This document shows positions 11,483-21,845 of a stretch of 64,000 nt of DNA, piece after piece (the stretch's first letter is position 1; every line of letters starts with the position of its first letter). The notes under the pieces were generated by a model. That model was not told where the DNA came from. It saw only the letters and a program-made list of their open reading frames with translations, and searched no databases. The stretch covers positions 434,001 to 498,000 of the forward strand of contig WBMV01006289.1 of the NCBI GenBank assembly GCA_013396655.1. Reading direction: 5' to 3'. The position numbers were made by a program, and so were the translations under genes. Source of the DNA: Campylorhamphus procurvoides. Its lineage: Eukaryota; Chordata; Aves; Passeriformes; Dendrocolaptidae.

Positions 11483-14400
11483 CTGTAGGGCAAACACAAA
11501 GGTGTCACCTTGGCCAGTGCAGGAGTGTGTGAAGGACAGGGGTTAACACAGCCCTGTCAGCCCCAAAGATATATATGCAGCCCCACTGCATATAAAAGCA
11601 GCCTCACACAAGCAGATCTGAGTGACAGCAGAGGGACCACAGGACTGTGACAGTCACAGGGCAGAGCCGCCCTCCTGCAGAGCAAGGCTCTCACCTGGTG
11701 GGGTTCAAGAGCTTCTTCTTCTCCTCTGAAAGCAGTGTTGAAATGTCCATGGAGAAAGAGCAGATAAAAAAGAAATACCCAGATCTATTTAGTGAAGATC
11801 ATGAGAAGCTGGAGCAGCACTGTCTGAAATTGAACAGTTTGACAAGTACGGGATGGAGCAGGGAGGGGACTGAAACAATTTCTGCCTTCTTCACAGTGAA
11901 GGTGTTTACCTGGCTCTGCCCTGCAAATCTGGGTGATGACACTTTCAGCTCAACAAACTGCCAAGGAGCTGTGCAACTTGCAGCAAGTAAGAGACTTGGA
12001 TTGAGGCAATCACATTGTTAAACTCTTCTGGTCATCCCACCCTCCCCTGGGATTCTACAACTGCCTTGCCTGAGAGCCCCTGGCCAAAGCTATGGTGGGT
12101 TGTGGGAGGTGTTTCCATACCTCTGTCACTGAGGCGCTTGGCAAGGAGGTAAATGAGCCCCCCAGAGAGTGTAAGACCAGCCAACGTCAGGGCTGTGCCA
12201 CTGCTGTAAGCCAGGACTTGCTTTAAGGCGGCACCATCCTCTGAAACAGATCCACAGACCCCCAAGTCAGAGAGATGTCCAAACTTCACAGCTCCTAGAA
12301 TGCCCCTCACCACATTCAAGATATACTTCCAAGAAAGCTGGACCCCTCTGCAGTGCTAGAGGAGCAGAAGGGGTCCCACTGTACCTGTACAGACAGGAGC
12401 ATGCCTGGTCCACTTCCCTGTGGCCTCACACCGGAGCACCTCTGCTCCCATCCGAACAAACCCCTCCTCACAGGAAAAGGCGCACGTGGAGTTGTAGGTG
12501 AAGTTCCCATGCATGTGAGAGCAGGTCAGCTGGCCTCTGCTGGGGGGGTCCAGCATGGGGCAGCTGATGGCTGGAGATAAAGCACAGCAGTGGCATCAAG
12601 AGGACAGGACTGATGGTGGTGGGATGGGGACATGTGGGCTGGGAAGCCAGGGGATGGACTGATGTGGGCAGGGGTGCTGGGGAAAGCAGTCTGCTACAAC
12701 AGAGCACTCCCAGATGTGTGTGAGATCATGAGATTTACCTTTGCATTGCGGGGTGTCCCCAGTCCAAGTCCCCATGGATGTGCACTTGCGGCTTTCTGGC
12801 CCCATCAGCACAAACCCCTTCTGGCAGGAGAAGGCACATGTGGAGCCAAAGGTGAAGTCCCCAAGGGAGTGGGAGCAGGCAGCCTGGCCCATCTTGGGGG
12901 GGGTCAGTGCTGAGCATTTGATGGCTGCGAGAGTAAAGAGGCATGCCTCAGAATGGAGCCTGGGAGACTACACTGTCTTCCAGGGGGCTGGGAAACATCT
13001 TAGCGCCACCCCAACCAAGTCCAGTGACACACTGAGCTCTGACAGCAGCTCTACCTTCACAGTATGGTGCATGCCCTGTCCAGGTCCCCATGGCTGTGCA
13101 CTCACGAATCTCCGGCCCCATCAGCACAAACCCCGTCTGGCAGGAGAAGGCACAAGTGGAGCCAAAGGTGAAATTGCCATGGAGATGGGAGCAATTCAGG
13201 TCTCCCCGTTCTGGAGCACTGAGCACTGGGCAGGTGATGGCTGCAGAGTGAAGAGAGACACTTCAGGCAAGAGCTTGGGAACTGGGAGACTAAGATTCTG
13301 GGACCAAGGGGCTGGGGAACATCATAGTGTCACCCCAAGGCAAATGACATCCTGCACTCTGGCAGCAGCTCTACCTTCACAGCGTGGGGCTTCCCCTGTC
13401 CATGTCCCCATGGCTGTGCACTTGTGACTGTCTGATCCTGTCAGTGCAAACCCCTTCTGGCAGGAGAAGTTACATGTGGAGCCAAAGGCGAAGTCTCCAT
13501 GGAGGTGGGAGCAGTTCATCTCTCCCCAGTCTGGAGCACTGAGCACTGGGCAGGCAATGGCTGCAGGGACAGAGATACACTTTCTAGCAGGAGCCTGAGT
13601 ACTATGTGGCTAAACTGTTGGAACAAGAGGACCACGAAGGTCCCGTGGGGAATATTCCATGGTTAACCCGAGGCCTGAGACACCTTGAGCAGCAGCAATA
13701 CCTTTGCATTGTGGAGCACTCCCTGTCCAGACTCCTGTGGCCATGCACTCCTGGCTCTCTNTGTGGAGCCAAAGGTGAAGTCCCCAAGGGAGTGGGAGCA
13801 GGCAGCCTGGCCCATCTTGGGGGGGGTCAGTGCTGAGCATTTGATGGCTGCGAGAGTAAAGAGGCATGCCTCAGAATGGAGCCTGGGAGACTACACTGTC
13901 TTCCAGGGGGCTGGGAAACATCTTAGCGCCACCCCAACCAAGTCCAGTGACACACTGAGCTCTGACAGCAGCTCTACCTTCACAGTATGGTGCATGCCCT
14001 GTCCAGGTCCCCATGGCTGTGCACTCACGAATCTCCGGCCCCATCAGCACAAACCCCGTCTGGCAGGAGAAGGCACAAGTGGAGCCAAAGGTGAAATTGC
14101 CATGGAGATGGGAGCAATTCAGGTCTCCCCGTTCTGGAGCACTGAGCACTGCGCAGGTAATGGCTGCAGGGACAGAGATACACTTTCTAGCAGGAGCCTG
14201 AGTACTATGTGGCTAAACTGTTGGAACAAGAGGACCACGAAGGTCCCGTGGGGAATATTCCATGGTTAAACCGAGGCCTGAGACACCTTGAGCAGCAGCA
14301 ATACCTTTGCATTGTGGAGCACTCCCTGTCCAGACTCCTGTGGCCATGCACTCCTGGCTCTCTGGCCCAATCAGTGCAAAGCCCATCTGGCAGGAGAAGA

Positions 14401-17400
14401 CACACATGGAGCCAAAGGTGAAGTTGCCATACTGGTGGGAGCAGTTCAGCTCTCCCTGGTCTGGAGCACTGAGCACTGGGCAGGCAATGGCTGCAGGGCA
14501 AAAAAGCACACTTCAGGAAGGAGCTTGGGGACTACAAGGCTAAGCTTTTAGAAGGATAGGACCAAAACACTGGAGAACATCCCAGTCTCAACCAAAGGCC
14601 TGAGACACCTTGAGTGACAGCTCTACCTTCACATCGTGTTGCATTCCCTGTCCACGTCCCTGTGGTCATGCACTCACGCCTCCCTGGCCCAATCAGTGCA
14701 AACCCCATCTGGCAGGAGAAGGTACACGTGGAGCCAAAGGTGAAGTCTCCATGGAGGTGGGAGCAGTTCATCTCTCCCCAGTCTGGAGCACTGAGCACTG
14801 GGCAGGTGATGGCTGCCGGGTAAAGAAGCACACTTCAAGTAACACTCTTTGGACTATGTGGTTCAGCTGTTGGAATGAGAGGACCAAGACACTCCAGGAC
14901 ATCCCGTGGTCACTCCAAGGCCTGTGACACCTTGTGCAACAAAGGCAACTCTACCTTTGCACTGTGGAGTGTCCCCAGTCCAGGTCCCCGTGGCCATGCA
15001 CTCCTGGCTCTCTGGCCCAATCAGTGCAAACCCGGTCTGGCAGGAAAAGACACACGCAGACCCAAACGTGAAGTTCCCATGGATATGGGAGCAGGTTAGC
15101 TCTCCCCAGTCTGGAGCACGGAGCACTGGACAGGCAATGGCTGCAGGGAGAGAGAAACATTTCAAGCAGCAGCCTGGGTACTACAGGGCTAAATTGTTCA
15201 GTCTGAGAGGCTGGGGAAAACCCTGGTGTCACTCCAAGGCCAGTGACATCCTGAGCTTTAGTAGTAACTCTACCTTCACAGCGTGGGGTGTCTTCAGACC
15301 AGGTCCCTGTGGCCACGCACTCACGGCTTTCTGGCCCCATCAGCAGAAACCCCTTCTGGCAGGAGAAGGCACAAGTAGAACCAACAGTGAAGTTCCCATG
15401 GAGATGGGAGCAGTTCAGCTCTCCTTGGTGTGGTGCATTGAGCACAGGGCAGGTGATGGCTGAAAGGACAGAGATACACTTCAAGCAGTAGTCTGGGGAC
15501 TACAAAGCTAAACTGTTGGAATAAAAGGACCAAGACACTGGAGAACATTCCAGGGTCAATCAGAGACCTGTGACACCTCAAGCAGCAACTCTACCTTCAC
15601 AGTGTGGGATGTCTCCAGTCCAAGTCCCTGTGGCTGTGCACTCACGGCTCTCTGGCCCCATCAGCACAAACCCCGTCTGGCAGGAGAAGGCACAAGTGGA
15701 GCCAAAGGTGAAATTGCCATGGAGATGGGAGCAATTCAGGTCTCCCTGTTCTGGAGCACTGAGCACTGGGCAGGTGATGGCTGCAGAGTGAAGAGAGACA
15801 CTTCAGGCAGAAGAACTTGGGAACTAGGAGAGTAAAATTCTGGGACCAAGGGGCTGGGGAACATCATAGTGTCACCCCAAGGCAAATGACATCCTGCATT
15901 CTGGCAGCAGCTCTACCTTCACAACGTGGGGCTTCCCCTGTCCATGTCCCCATGGCTGTGCACTTGTGACTGTCTGATCCTGTCAGTGCAAACCCCTTCT
16001 GGCAGGAGAAGTTACATGTGGAGCCAAAGGCGAAGTCTCCATGGAGGTGGGAGCAGTTCATCTCTCCCCAGTCTGGAGCACTGAGCACTGGGCAGGTGAT
16101 GGCTGCAATGGGAGGGCAGGTCTCAGAGGCAGGATAGATGTGGTTAAATCTATGGATTACGGGTGAGTCCAAGTCCAAGGAAACCAAAACTATGATGATA
16201 TGTCTGACTTACCTTTCTCACCCAGACTCACCTCTTCAAAAACAGTAGTTGGTACACTGATTTTTCTGCTATGTGAAAGATTTGCTGGGGAACACACAGT
16301 GGCTGCTCTCCCAGAGCCCTGTTTAGCCCTTGCACTACCCTGGGTCAAAGCCCCTGGGATGAAGGATGACAGGTGCTGCAGTCTACTTGCCTCCCTCCCT
16401 TAAATTGATCAGAGACCTGCGTCCATCCTTGTCACCATGGCAGGGGGATGGCTTTGGGGCTGTAAGGGACCAAGATGAGATGACTGCAATGGCTACAGGG
16501 ATTGTGTGCCAGCCTTCCCAGGCTGTGGCCAGGGTGTGCTTTGCTGCATACCAGGGCATCACCCAGAGGTTGCTGGGGAGGGTGGCTCTGCTGCCAGCAG
16601 GACTACCAAAGGTTAGTGCCAGGAGGACATCTAACACCCCCATCACCCAGCCCAGCTGAGACACCCCCCATCTGCTGCACCTCTGGCTTTCAGACCAACA
16701 CCAAATACTTTCCTAGGCAGACTTTTCCTTTTATAGCTGTTTTACAGGCAAGTCTGGTTTTCAAAAGAATCCCCAGAGGTGTCTATTGATGAATGTGCCA
16801 TGCAGGTAAGAACAATTGACCCACCTCCTTTTGGGGCCAGCCAGCAGTGAGTACACAACAGCTGCAGGCAGGCACAGCAGGGTTTGAGACAGGGCAGGCA
16901 GCGTTGTCCTTCACAGCCCTCATAGCACCATCAGCCTTGCCACAGCTCGTTTTTGGAGTAAGCCCAACTGGCAATGCTTGCTAATACTGCTTTGTTATCA
17001 GCACAGGCAACTGACTGACTCATTGCAAAAACCAAAAATCAATCATACATACAGCCAGCAGGAAAAAACAAATGAGCTAGGAAAACAAGCCTCTGGGAAC
17101 TTGAAAAGCCCAGATCAGGCAGGCACAGCCCAACTTGCCTGGGAAGGACTTCCACAAAACTGGGAACCAGCTCCTCCTTCTGCTGGGGATGCTGGCTACA
17201 GACTAGTCACATCACATTTTCATGACTACTCCGCTTAACTGAAGAAAGCTTTGCTGCCTAAAGCAAGACCTGGGTTGGACCACAGGCACACCTTGCACAG
17301 GCGTCACTGGCAGCACTAACTTCAAGGCAGGCTTTCTTTTTAAAGAATTAATGTACAGAGATGTTACTTGGCCCCTGACAGCTTCTGCTGGGTCTCCCAG

Positions 17401-20400
17401 TACAGAGGGTCCCCAGTTTCGTCCTATGTCTGCTTCAGTCCTTGACTCGTCCCATCCTTGTGCAAGGCTGTGGCACAGGAAAGGTGGAGCAAGGCTCTCA
17501 CACCCCCAGAAGAAGCCCAGCCCTTTCCTAGGACGCCTGGTGCCTGGCTGCAAGCCCTCAAGCCGCCGACAGGAAGACTTTCCCTGCCCCTGCAGCATGA
17601 CTTACCACAGCCACAACTTTGTGGCTTCCTGCCACGCTCTGTCCCTTGCAGCTTGTATCTAACCTCGTTTCACAGGTCCTTGTCCCCACTCAAGGTGGCC
17701 CAGCCCTGCCAGGATAACCCTTTCCCCTGGCTGCAGGACAGCAGCTCCTCTTTTTTCTGAGGGTCCCCAAGATGCCAAGCACCTTCCCAAGGCAGATCAG
17801 TGTGGGCTTGGGGAGATGAAGGCAGTGCCACTGGGTTGACAAAGGTGCTAAGACACTGTCCTGACTCCTGGCTTGGTGTACACAGGGTGCTGATATCTGG
17901 GTGGGATTCAGGACAGTGAGCAAGGGCACTGAGACAGCCAGGCAGAGCAGGGAGCTTATCCAGAGCTCACAGCTGCTCTGCCCATTGCAGCCTCATGAGG
18001 GAATCGCTTCCCACATGCAGCATCAGAAGAAGCTTCCACAAAGGGTACGGGCATGGCAAAGACTTGCCTGAGCAGCATTGGGCACATACTGCTGGCCCCC
18101 CCAAAGCATCAATGCCACTCTCTGAATCGCTGTCATGTCCTACCTGTGCAGACGGGGATGTCTGCTGACCACTCCCGGGAAGGCAGGCACTGCAGCATGC
18201 CCACCCCTTGCTGCTTGAATCCCTCCTGGCACCCAAACATGCAGGTGGAGTTGTAGCTGAAGTTTCCGTAGGGATGGCTGCAGTTCATATGCACTCCCTT
18301 GGGCTCCAGCTCAGCACACTGCACAACTGGGAGAGACAGGGTTATTAGGAGCACAGGGAACTTGCCCACTTTGCCACCAAGTTTCAGGCTCTCCAGCAGC
18401 GAGGGAGGGATGGGAGGGGATGTCTTACCATACTGGCACTCGGGGCCATAGAAGCCAGGGTAGCACTCACAGCGGTAGCTCCCGATGGTCTCCACGCACT
18501 CGCCGCGCTGGCTGCATGAGGAGGGCTGGCAGGAGGCTGTGCACACAGAGGATGTACAGGCCACCCTGCTGGCCACCCTGGTGGTCCCCAGCCCACCCAA
18601 TCCAGGTCTGGGCCACAGTCCCCCTACTCACCTTTGTAGCACAGTGCCTTCTTCTTCCGGCTACAGGGCTCATCGTTCCACTTGCCCGACTGCTGTGGGC
18701 GCTTGATGTAGATCTCCACGCAGTCCTGGTTGGAGCGGCGATTGTTGGGCTCCCCAGCTGCCCAGTTCTCTGCCTCCTTTGTCAGTACCTTCTTGGTGCC
18801 CACCCATGTCCAGACACCTCCCAGCTTGCGGATTCCAATCCAGTAGTAGCGCTCGTGGCGGGGCAGGTTCTCGTTGAGGTACTCAATCTCCTCCTTGTTC
18901 TGTATCGCCACCAGGTCAGTAAAGAAGGTCTGGCAGTAATTCCTGGCCTGTTCCCATGTGTAGTCCCCTCGGTCACTGTAGTAGTACTTCCAGGCACCCA
19001 CCTCCTCCCACAACACTATGCCTGTGAGAGAAGGTGAGGTCTGGGATCAATACAGAAAGGATGGAGCCAGGTGAGGGATGAGATCCCTTGGGACATGAGG
19101 GTGGGCTAAGCCTGGCTTCAGGGCCAAGAAATGTCAGTGATCAGCTGAGTGAGGGACAAGTGTGGATAAGAATGGGGCTCTAAGGGTACACACAGACGTG
19201 GGATGGGGGGATCAGGCATGGCAGAAGTTGCTGAAAACTGAGGGGAATGGCACAAGGATGAGGATGGTGGGGGAGACAGGGTGAAGGCTGAGACAGAGGG
19301 CAGCATGCGATGGAGCAGGCAGAGTGCAGGTGAAAGAAGAACCCCAAGTGGTGATGCCAACCCCTCCTCCAGCACAAGGATTGAAAGCCCAGCCCCATGG
19401 CCTTGTTCCCCTGCCCACAAAAGTTTCCCAAAGGGGAAAACCCCACTTCAAGATGGTTCTTTAAACACGGTTCCTGCCTTGAGTGCAGAAGTGTACCACT
19501 TCAGTTTTCTTGCTTTACACTGCTACGTGAGACTCAGATTGGAGCAAGGCAGAGGAACAAGTATGTCCTCACCACCAAAAGCATTTGGATCCCAACCCAC
19601 TCATCTGAGCTAGGGATAGTCTGAGGACTCTTGTAAAACTCAGTGTTGCAAAACGAGATGTTACAAAAGTCAAGCTCCTGTCCTGGTCATGCCCACCAGG
19701 CAGAGCAAGGTCAGAGATTAACTGGAACCCACACCCAGAAATGAAGGGCGTTTTGCTGAAACCCTACTCTTATTTACTGCATTTCACACCGCAACTTTAT
19801 GCAATCAAAGGGTTTTAGCCACAAAAAGAAGCTTCCTCCCTTCTCCCCAGAAGTAGGTATCTCCACAACAGCTGAAAGTGATATGGACATCATGTCTTCA
19901 TTTGTGCAGAAAGTGAAATGGGAATCAAAGTTTGCTCCAAACCACCAGCCTGGGGTACCCTGTATCTCAGAAGAGCATATCACACTGTGGTTACGCAGAC
20001 AAAGGTCTGGGCATGACAGATTAGATGCAAATTTAAGGCTCCTCAAGTCTAATTAGAAATGTAGTTTGGTCAATAATTATATATTTTTCTAAGTAATTTC
20101 CCATAATTTGTCTGGTTTTCCTTGTGAAAGAGCAAACTATCCACCTTGTTCAACAAAACTGGAGCTGAGGAAAATGTGGTTCCCCACAACAGCCCTCCAC
20201 TTTACCCTTTGGGAATTTGGGGCTGCAGAACAGGAGCTCAGGATACTTCTTGGGAGCCTGCCCCATCCTCAGTTCCCACCACTCTCCTCCTGGTCCCTAC
20301 TGCCTCCCCAGCATGGCTTAGGGCAGCAGCCTGCTACTCTCACACCCATTGCCAAGCTGAGAAGGACCAAGGAAGCTCATCCACTACATGCCCATCTTTC

Positions 20401-21845
20401 ACATGCTCTCCTATCTTTTTCCTCCAGCTTCACCAGTAACACAGACAGCAAAGCTCATCTTCCCTGCCTTATGTTACCCCTCCCTGCCCCACCTGAAGCT
20501 GAACCCCCAGGTGGGTGCTGTTTTCCTGTGTTTCAACCCTAGCAGTCCCAATACCTATTCCCAGGGTGATGCTTAGCACCCTCCCTGCTCAGGCTGTCTT
20601 TGCATTTTTGTTTTCCCTTCAGAGTCTCCAATTCCTTCTAACACTTCTGCATTTGCCTCATTTCTATTCCTTAACTCAATCACAGAAGGTCCTTTGGAAA
20701 ATAGCTCAGAGAGGATTTCCACGGACAGAGCAGGCACCAGAAGGTTTTGCTCTTTGCAGTGACAGCGTGTGAAGGAAATATCCTACAGGCAGCAAACACA
20801 ATTTATTTTCTACTTTGATTTCTTCTTCTGATGTCACTTAGCAGCTCTAACTCTGTGTGGTGCTGCCCCAGCTATGCTCCCAACCTTTGCACCTGTGGGT
20901 CTGGTGCCTAAGTCCATGCCCAACTCCACAGCACTGGCATGGGTGTAGGCAGTGGGTAGAGCAGCTGCTGCCTTTCTCCAGTTCACAGTACAGCACACCA
21001 GCTGCCATGCTGCATGTGGGGAACCAGACACCCTGCAGGGACCCCACGCATGGCCAAGCCCTTCCTGGGGGAGAGTGGACTGCCTGGAGGACACTGGCCA
21101 CAGCAGACACAGCCTCCTCCCAGCCCAGGAGAATCTAGCCCAGGAGCTGGCAGCCACAAGGGTTATGACTGATGACTCTCCAAAATAACACTGCTGCCCT
21201 TCTCCAGTGTCCTAGACCTGCAGACTCCTCAGCAGGAGGGTCACACTGGCCTTCCTAAGTGGGTGGCAGGTGACTTACCCCACGTCATGGCAGCAATGCC
21301 CAGGTAGATGCCACGAGAGCTCAGAGTCCACGTCCTCCCAGCAGACTGCAGTCCCACAGCAGTGCCCTGATGGAGGGAGATGTGAGCATGCACACTCCAA
21401 GGGGCTCATGCATGCACCCACACTGCTGCCAGGCAGTCCTGGCAGACATGAGGGCATGTTGCTTGTGCCAGCTCACACACAGGCACAGATGGTGCTGCCA
21501 GCCAGGTACAGTTCTGTTGCAGAAAGGCTGTACCTGCAGCACAGCTGGACAGTGGGGGAGACACTGCTGGCCAATGCATTTCACTCCTGGGGAGCCCCTG
21601 AGTCCAGGGCATGTCCTGAGGCCCCTCACCCCTTCCTGCCCATCCAGGACTGGCATCTGCCTCTGCAGTGGCAGTGCCCTGTGCGCCTGGGGTCACCCAG
21701 GCAGGGTGTCTCCAGAGCAATCTCCCACAGCCCCTGACAGTGGCACTGGCTCCTCTCAGTGCCTGCCCACAGCCCTGCCCTCCTCTGACCCCCTTTTCCA
21801 GGCAGACCCTGAGTCATTCCCAAGGAAAGGAGCAGCACCTACCAT
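11428..21845 (-). CDS. SELP: SELP, P-selectin (C-type lectin, EGF, multiple CCP, TM, tail)
   Basis: Selectins are type I membrane adhesion receptors that bind sialylated, fucosylated glycans and capture leukocytes. The exon order on the minus strand is leader (21279-21366), lectin (18632-19021), EGF (18429-18536), CCP1 (18144-18326), 12 further CCP exons between 16102 and 12385, membrane (12121-12240), and tail exons 11695-11725 and 11428-11482. All phases match (1-1 for domain exons). The lectin resembles L- and P-selectin, but the large number of CCPs and the tail ending [10 protein letters not shown] (human P-selectin ends FTNAAFDPSP) point to P-selectin. L-selectin has 2 CCPs, E-selectin usually 6 and human P-selectin 9. 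The apparent 13 includes a probable assembly artefact at the N in 13761; I infer about 11 real CCPs. Confidence 0.92.
11695..11725 (-). CDS. SELP: SELP cytoplasmic tail micro-exon
   Basis: This 31-base exon is too short to show as an ORF. Between TGCTTTCAG and GTGAGA it encodes [11 protein letters not shown] with phases 1-in and 2-out, which fit both neighbours. It corresponds to the human DDGKCPLNPHS segment, and the LNP core is kept. Confidence 0.88.
11740..11832 (+). other. charged plus-strand ORF segment inside the SELP gene
   Basis: A plus-strand frame reads [20 protein letters not shown], then [11 protein letters not shown], within the intron between the SELP membrane and tail exons. 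It looks like helical coding sequence but has no supported exon partner. It may be an old exon or insertion of unknown origin. Confidence 0.2.
12121..12240 (-). CDS. SELP: SELP transmembrane exon
   Basis: This 120-base exon encodes [20 protein letters not shown], then [19 protein letters not shown]. The hydrophobic segment followed by a basic stop-transfer resembles human P-selectin (EALTYFGGA... to LLALLRKRF). Splice sites are TTTCAG and GTATGG. Confidence 0.93.
12385..12570 (-). CDS. SELP: SELP CCP13 exon, membrane-proximal sushi domain
   Basis: This 186-base exon has [36 protein letters not shown] and HAPVCTG. It is distinct from the homogenised array copies and is the last domain before the membrane exon. 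Confidence 0.95.
12739..12924 (-). CDS. SELP: SELP CCP12 exon
   Basis: This 186-base sushi exon begins [20 protein letters not shown] and includes [20 protein letters not shown]. It is more divergent than CCP2-CCP11. Half of it is repeated immediately after the N at 13761. Confidence 0.94.
13055..13240 (-). CDS. SELP: SELP CCP11 exon
   Basis: This 186-base sushi exon has [20 protein letters not shown] and [20 protein letters not shown]. It is the left-hand copy of the segment repeated at 13978-14150. Confidence 0.93.
13375..13560 (-). CDS. SELP: SELP CCP10 exon
   Basis: This 186-base sushi exon has [20 protein letters not shown] and [19 protein letters not shown]. It is nearly identical to CCP2, about 2.54 kb away. 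Confidence 0.92.
13702..13847 (-). pseudogene. SELP: broken SELP CCP9, chimeric across the N at 13761
   Basis: The remnant is 146 bases instead of 186. Its N-terminal half ([26 protein letters not shown]) equals CCP12 and its C-terminal half ([17 protein letters not shown]) equals CCP7. The single N sits exactly at the junction. It lacks the residues between the third and fifth cysteines, so it cannot be a folded sushi domain. An assembly join is the simplest explanation. Confidence 0.85.
13978..14163 (-). CDS. SELP: SELP CCP8 exon, probable duplicate of CCP11
   Basis: This 186-base exon codes for the same residues as CCP11 ([20 protein letters not shown]) and matches it base for base over nearly the whole exon and the intron that follows. 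Only the first dozen coding bases differ (ITCAV in place of ITCPV). I think it comes from an unmerged contig end rather than a real extra domain. Confidence 0.6.
14305..14490 (-). CDS. SELP: SELP CCP7 exon
   Basis: This 186-base sushi exon has [20 protein letters not shown] and [20 protein letters not shown]. Its C-terminal coding part and following intron reappear, with about one mismatch noticed, at 13561-13760. Confidence 0.93.
14627..14812 (-). CDS. SELP: SELP CCP6 exon
   Basis: This 186-base sushi exon has [36 protein letters not shown] and a C-terminal GNATRC that adds an N-glycosylation sequon. Confidence 0.95.
14955..15140 (-). CDS. SELP: SELP CCP5 exon
   Basis: This 186-base sushi exon has [20 protein letters not shown] and [18 protein letters not shown]. 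It has six cysteines and phase 1-1 boundaries. Confidence 0.95.
15274..15459 (-). CDS. SELP: SELP CCP4 exon
   Basis: This 186-base sushi exon has [20 protein letters not shown] and [12 protein letters not shown]. It has the usual phase 1-1 boundaries and six cysteines. Confidence 0.95.
15595..15780 (-). CDS. SELP: SELP CCP3 exon
   Basis: This 186-base sushi exon begins [20 protein letters not shown] and includes [18 protein letters not shown]. It is close to CCP11 (13055-13240), and the intron between CCP2 and CCP3 is also similar to that between CCP10 and CCP11. Confidence 0.95.
15917..16102 (-). CDS. SELP: SELP CCP2 exon
   Basis: This 186-base exon begins [20 protein letters not shown] and has six cysteines. 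It is almost identical to CCP10 (13375-13560), including [19 protein letters not shown] and the intron that follows. Confidence 0.95.
16103..18143 (-). other. SELP: SELP intron between CCP1 and CCP2
   Basis: This is about 2 kb of intron. I see no exon or recognisable repeat in it; the ORFs there are short and overlapping. Confidence 0.7.
18144..18326 (-). CDS. SELP: SELP CCP1 exon
   Basis: This 183-base exon begins [20 protein letters not shown] and ends DIPVCTG. It differs from the other CCPs and is separated from them by a 2-kb intron, so it has escaped the array homogenisation. It contains NCS and NFS glycosylation sequons. Confidence 0.95.
18429..18536 (-). CDS. SELP: SELP EGF-like domain exon
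   Basis: This 108-base exon, the same length as in human selectins, encodes [20 protein letters not shown] followed by a YPGFYGPEC segment. Six cysteines have EGF spacing. In selectins this domain couples to the lectin domain and affects force-dependent binding. Confidence 0.96.
18632..19021 (-). CDS. SELP: SELP C-type lectin domain exon
   Basis: This 390-base exon begins [18 protein letters not shown] and ends KKALCYK. It contains [35 protein letters not shown], the calcium- and fucose-binding EPN motif, DCVEIYIKR and KWND. In mature human numbering E80, N82, N105, D106, Y48, Y94 and R85 are conserved. Position 88, Glu in the human selectins, reads Gln (codon CAG; segment SNQDC). His114 of human P-selectin is Lys, as the loop reads RKKKALCY. 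Confidence 0.97.
19022..21278 (-). other. SELP: SELP intron between leader and lectin exons
   Basis: This is about 2.3 kb with no recognised exon, RNA gene or repeat family. ORFs here are short and lack family similarity. Confidence 0.6.
21279..21366 (-). CDS. SELP: SELP leader exon (signal peptide)
   Basis: This 88-base exon lies between a pyrimidine-rich CATCAG acceptor and a GTAAGT donor. It encodes a basic start (AGRTW) followed by the hydrophobic [12 protein letters not shown]. Its last base completes the Gly codon at the lectin-exon boundary, giving WGIVLWEEV. This is a long leader like that of mammalian L-selectin. Confidence 0.7.
21837..21845 (-). CDS. SELP: SELP candidate start codon at the end of exon 1
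   Basis: An ATG at 21845-21843 is followed directly by a GTAGGT donor. Spliced in phase 0 to the leader exon it gives [14 protein letters not shown] and so on. This fits the phases, but it rests on one ATG and one donor, so an alternative first exon remains possible. Confidence 0.45.

Larger units (their letters stand above)
12739..16102 (-). repeat. SELP: tandem array of sushi exon plus intron units
   Basis: CCP2-CCP12 form a head-to-tail array in which each unit (186-base exon plus a short intron) is about 315-335 bases. Both exons and introns are similar between units, showing spread by unequal crossing-over. The units carry the same TTCCATGGAGATGGGAGCA-like and GGCAGGAGAAG elements. Confidence 0.9.

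Noticed and set aside
12353..15835. Many plus-strand ORFs over the selectin array (up to 228 aa)
   Set aside because: They are antisense shadows of the CCP exons and repeat with the array; the minus-strand frames have the cysteine pattern and splice sites.
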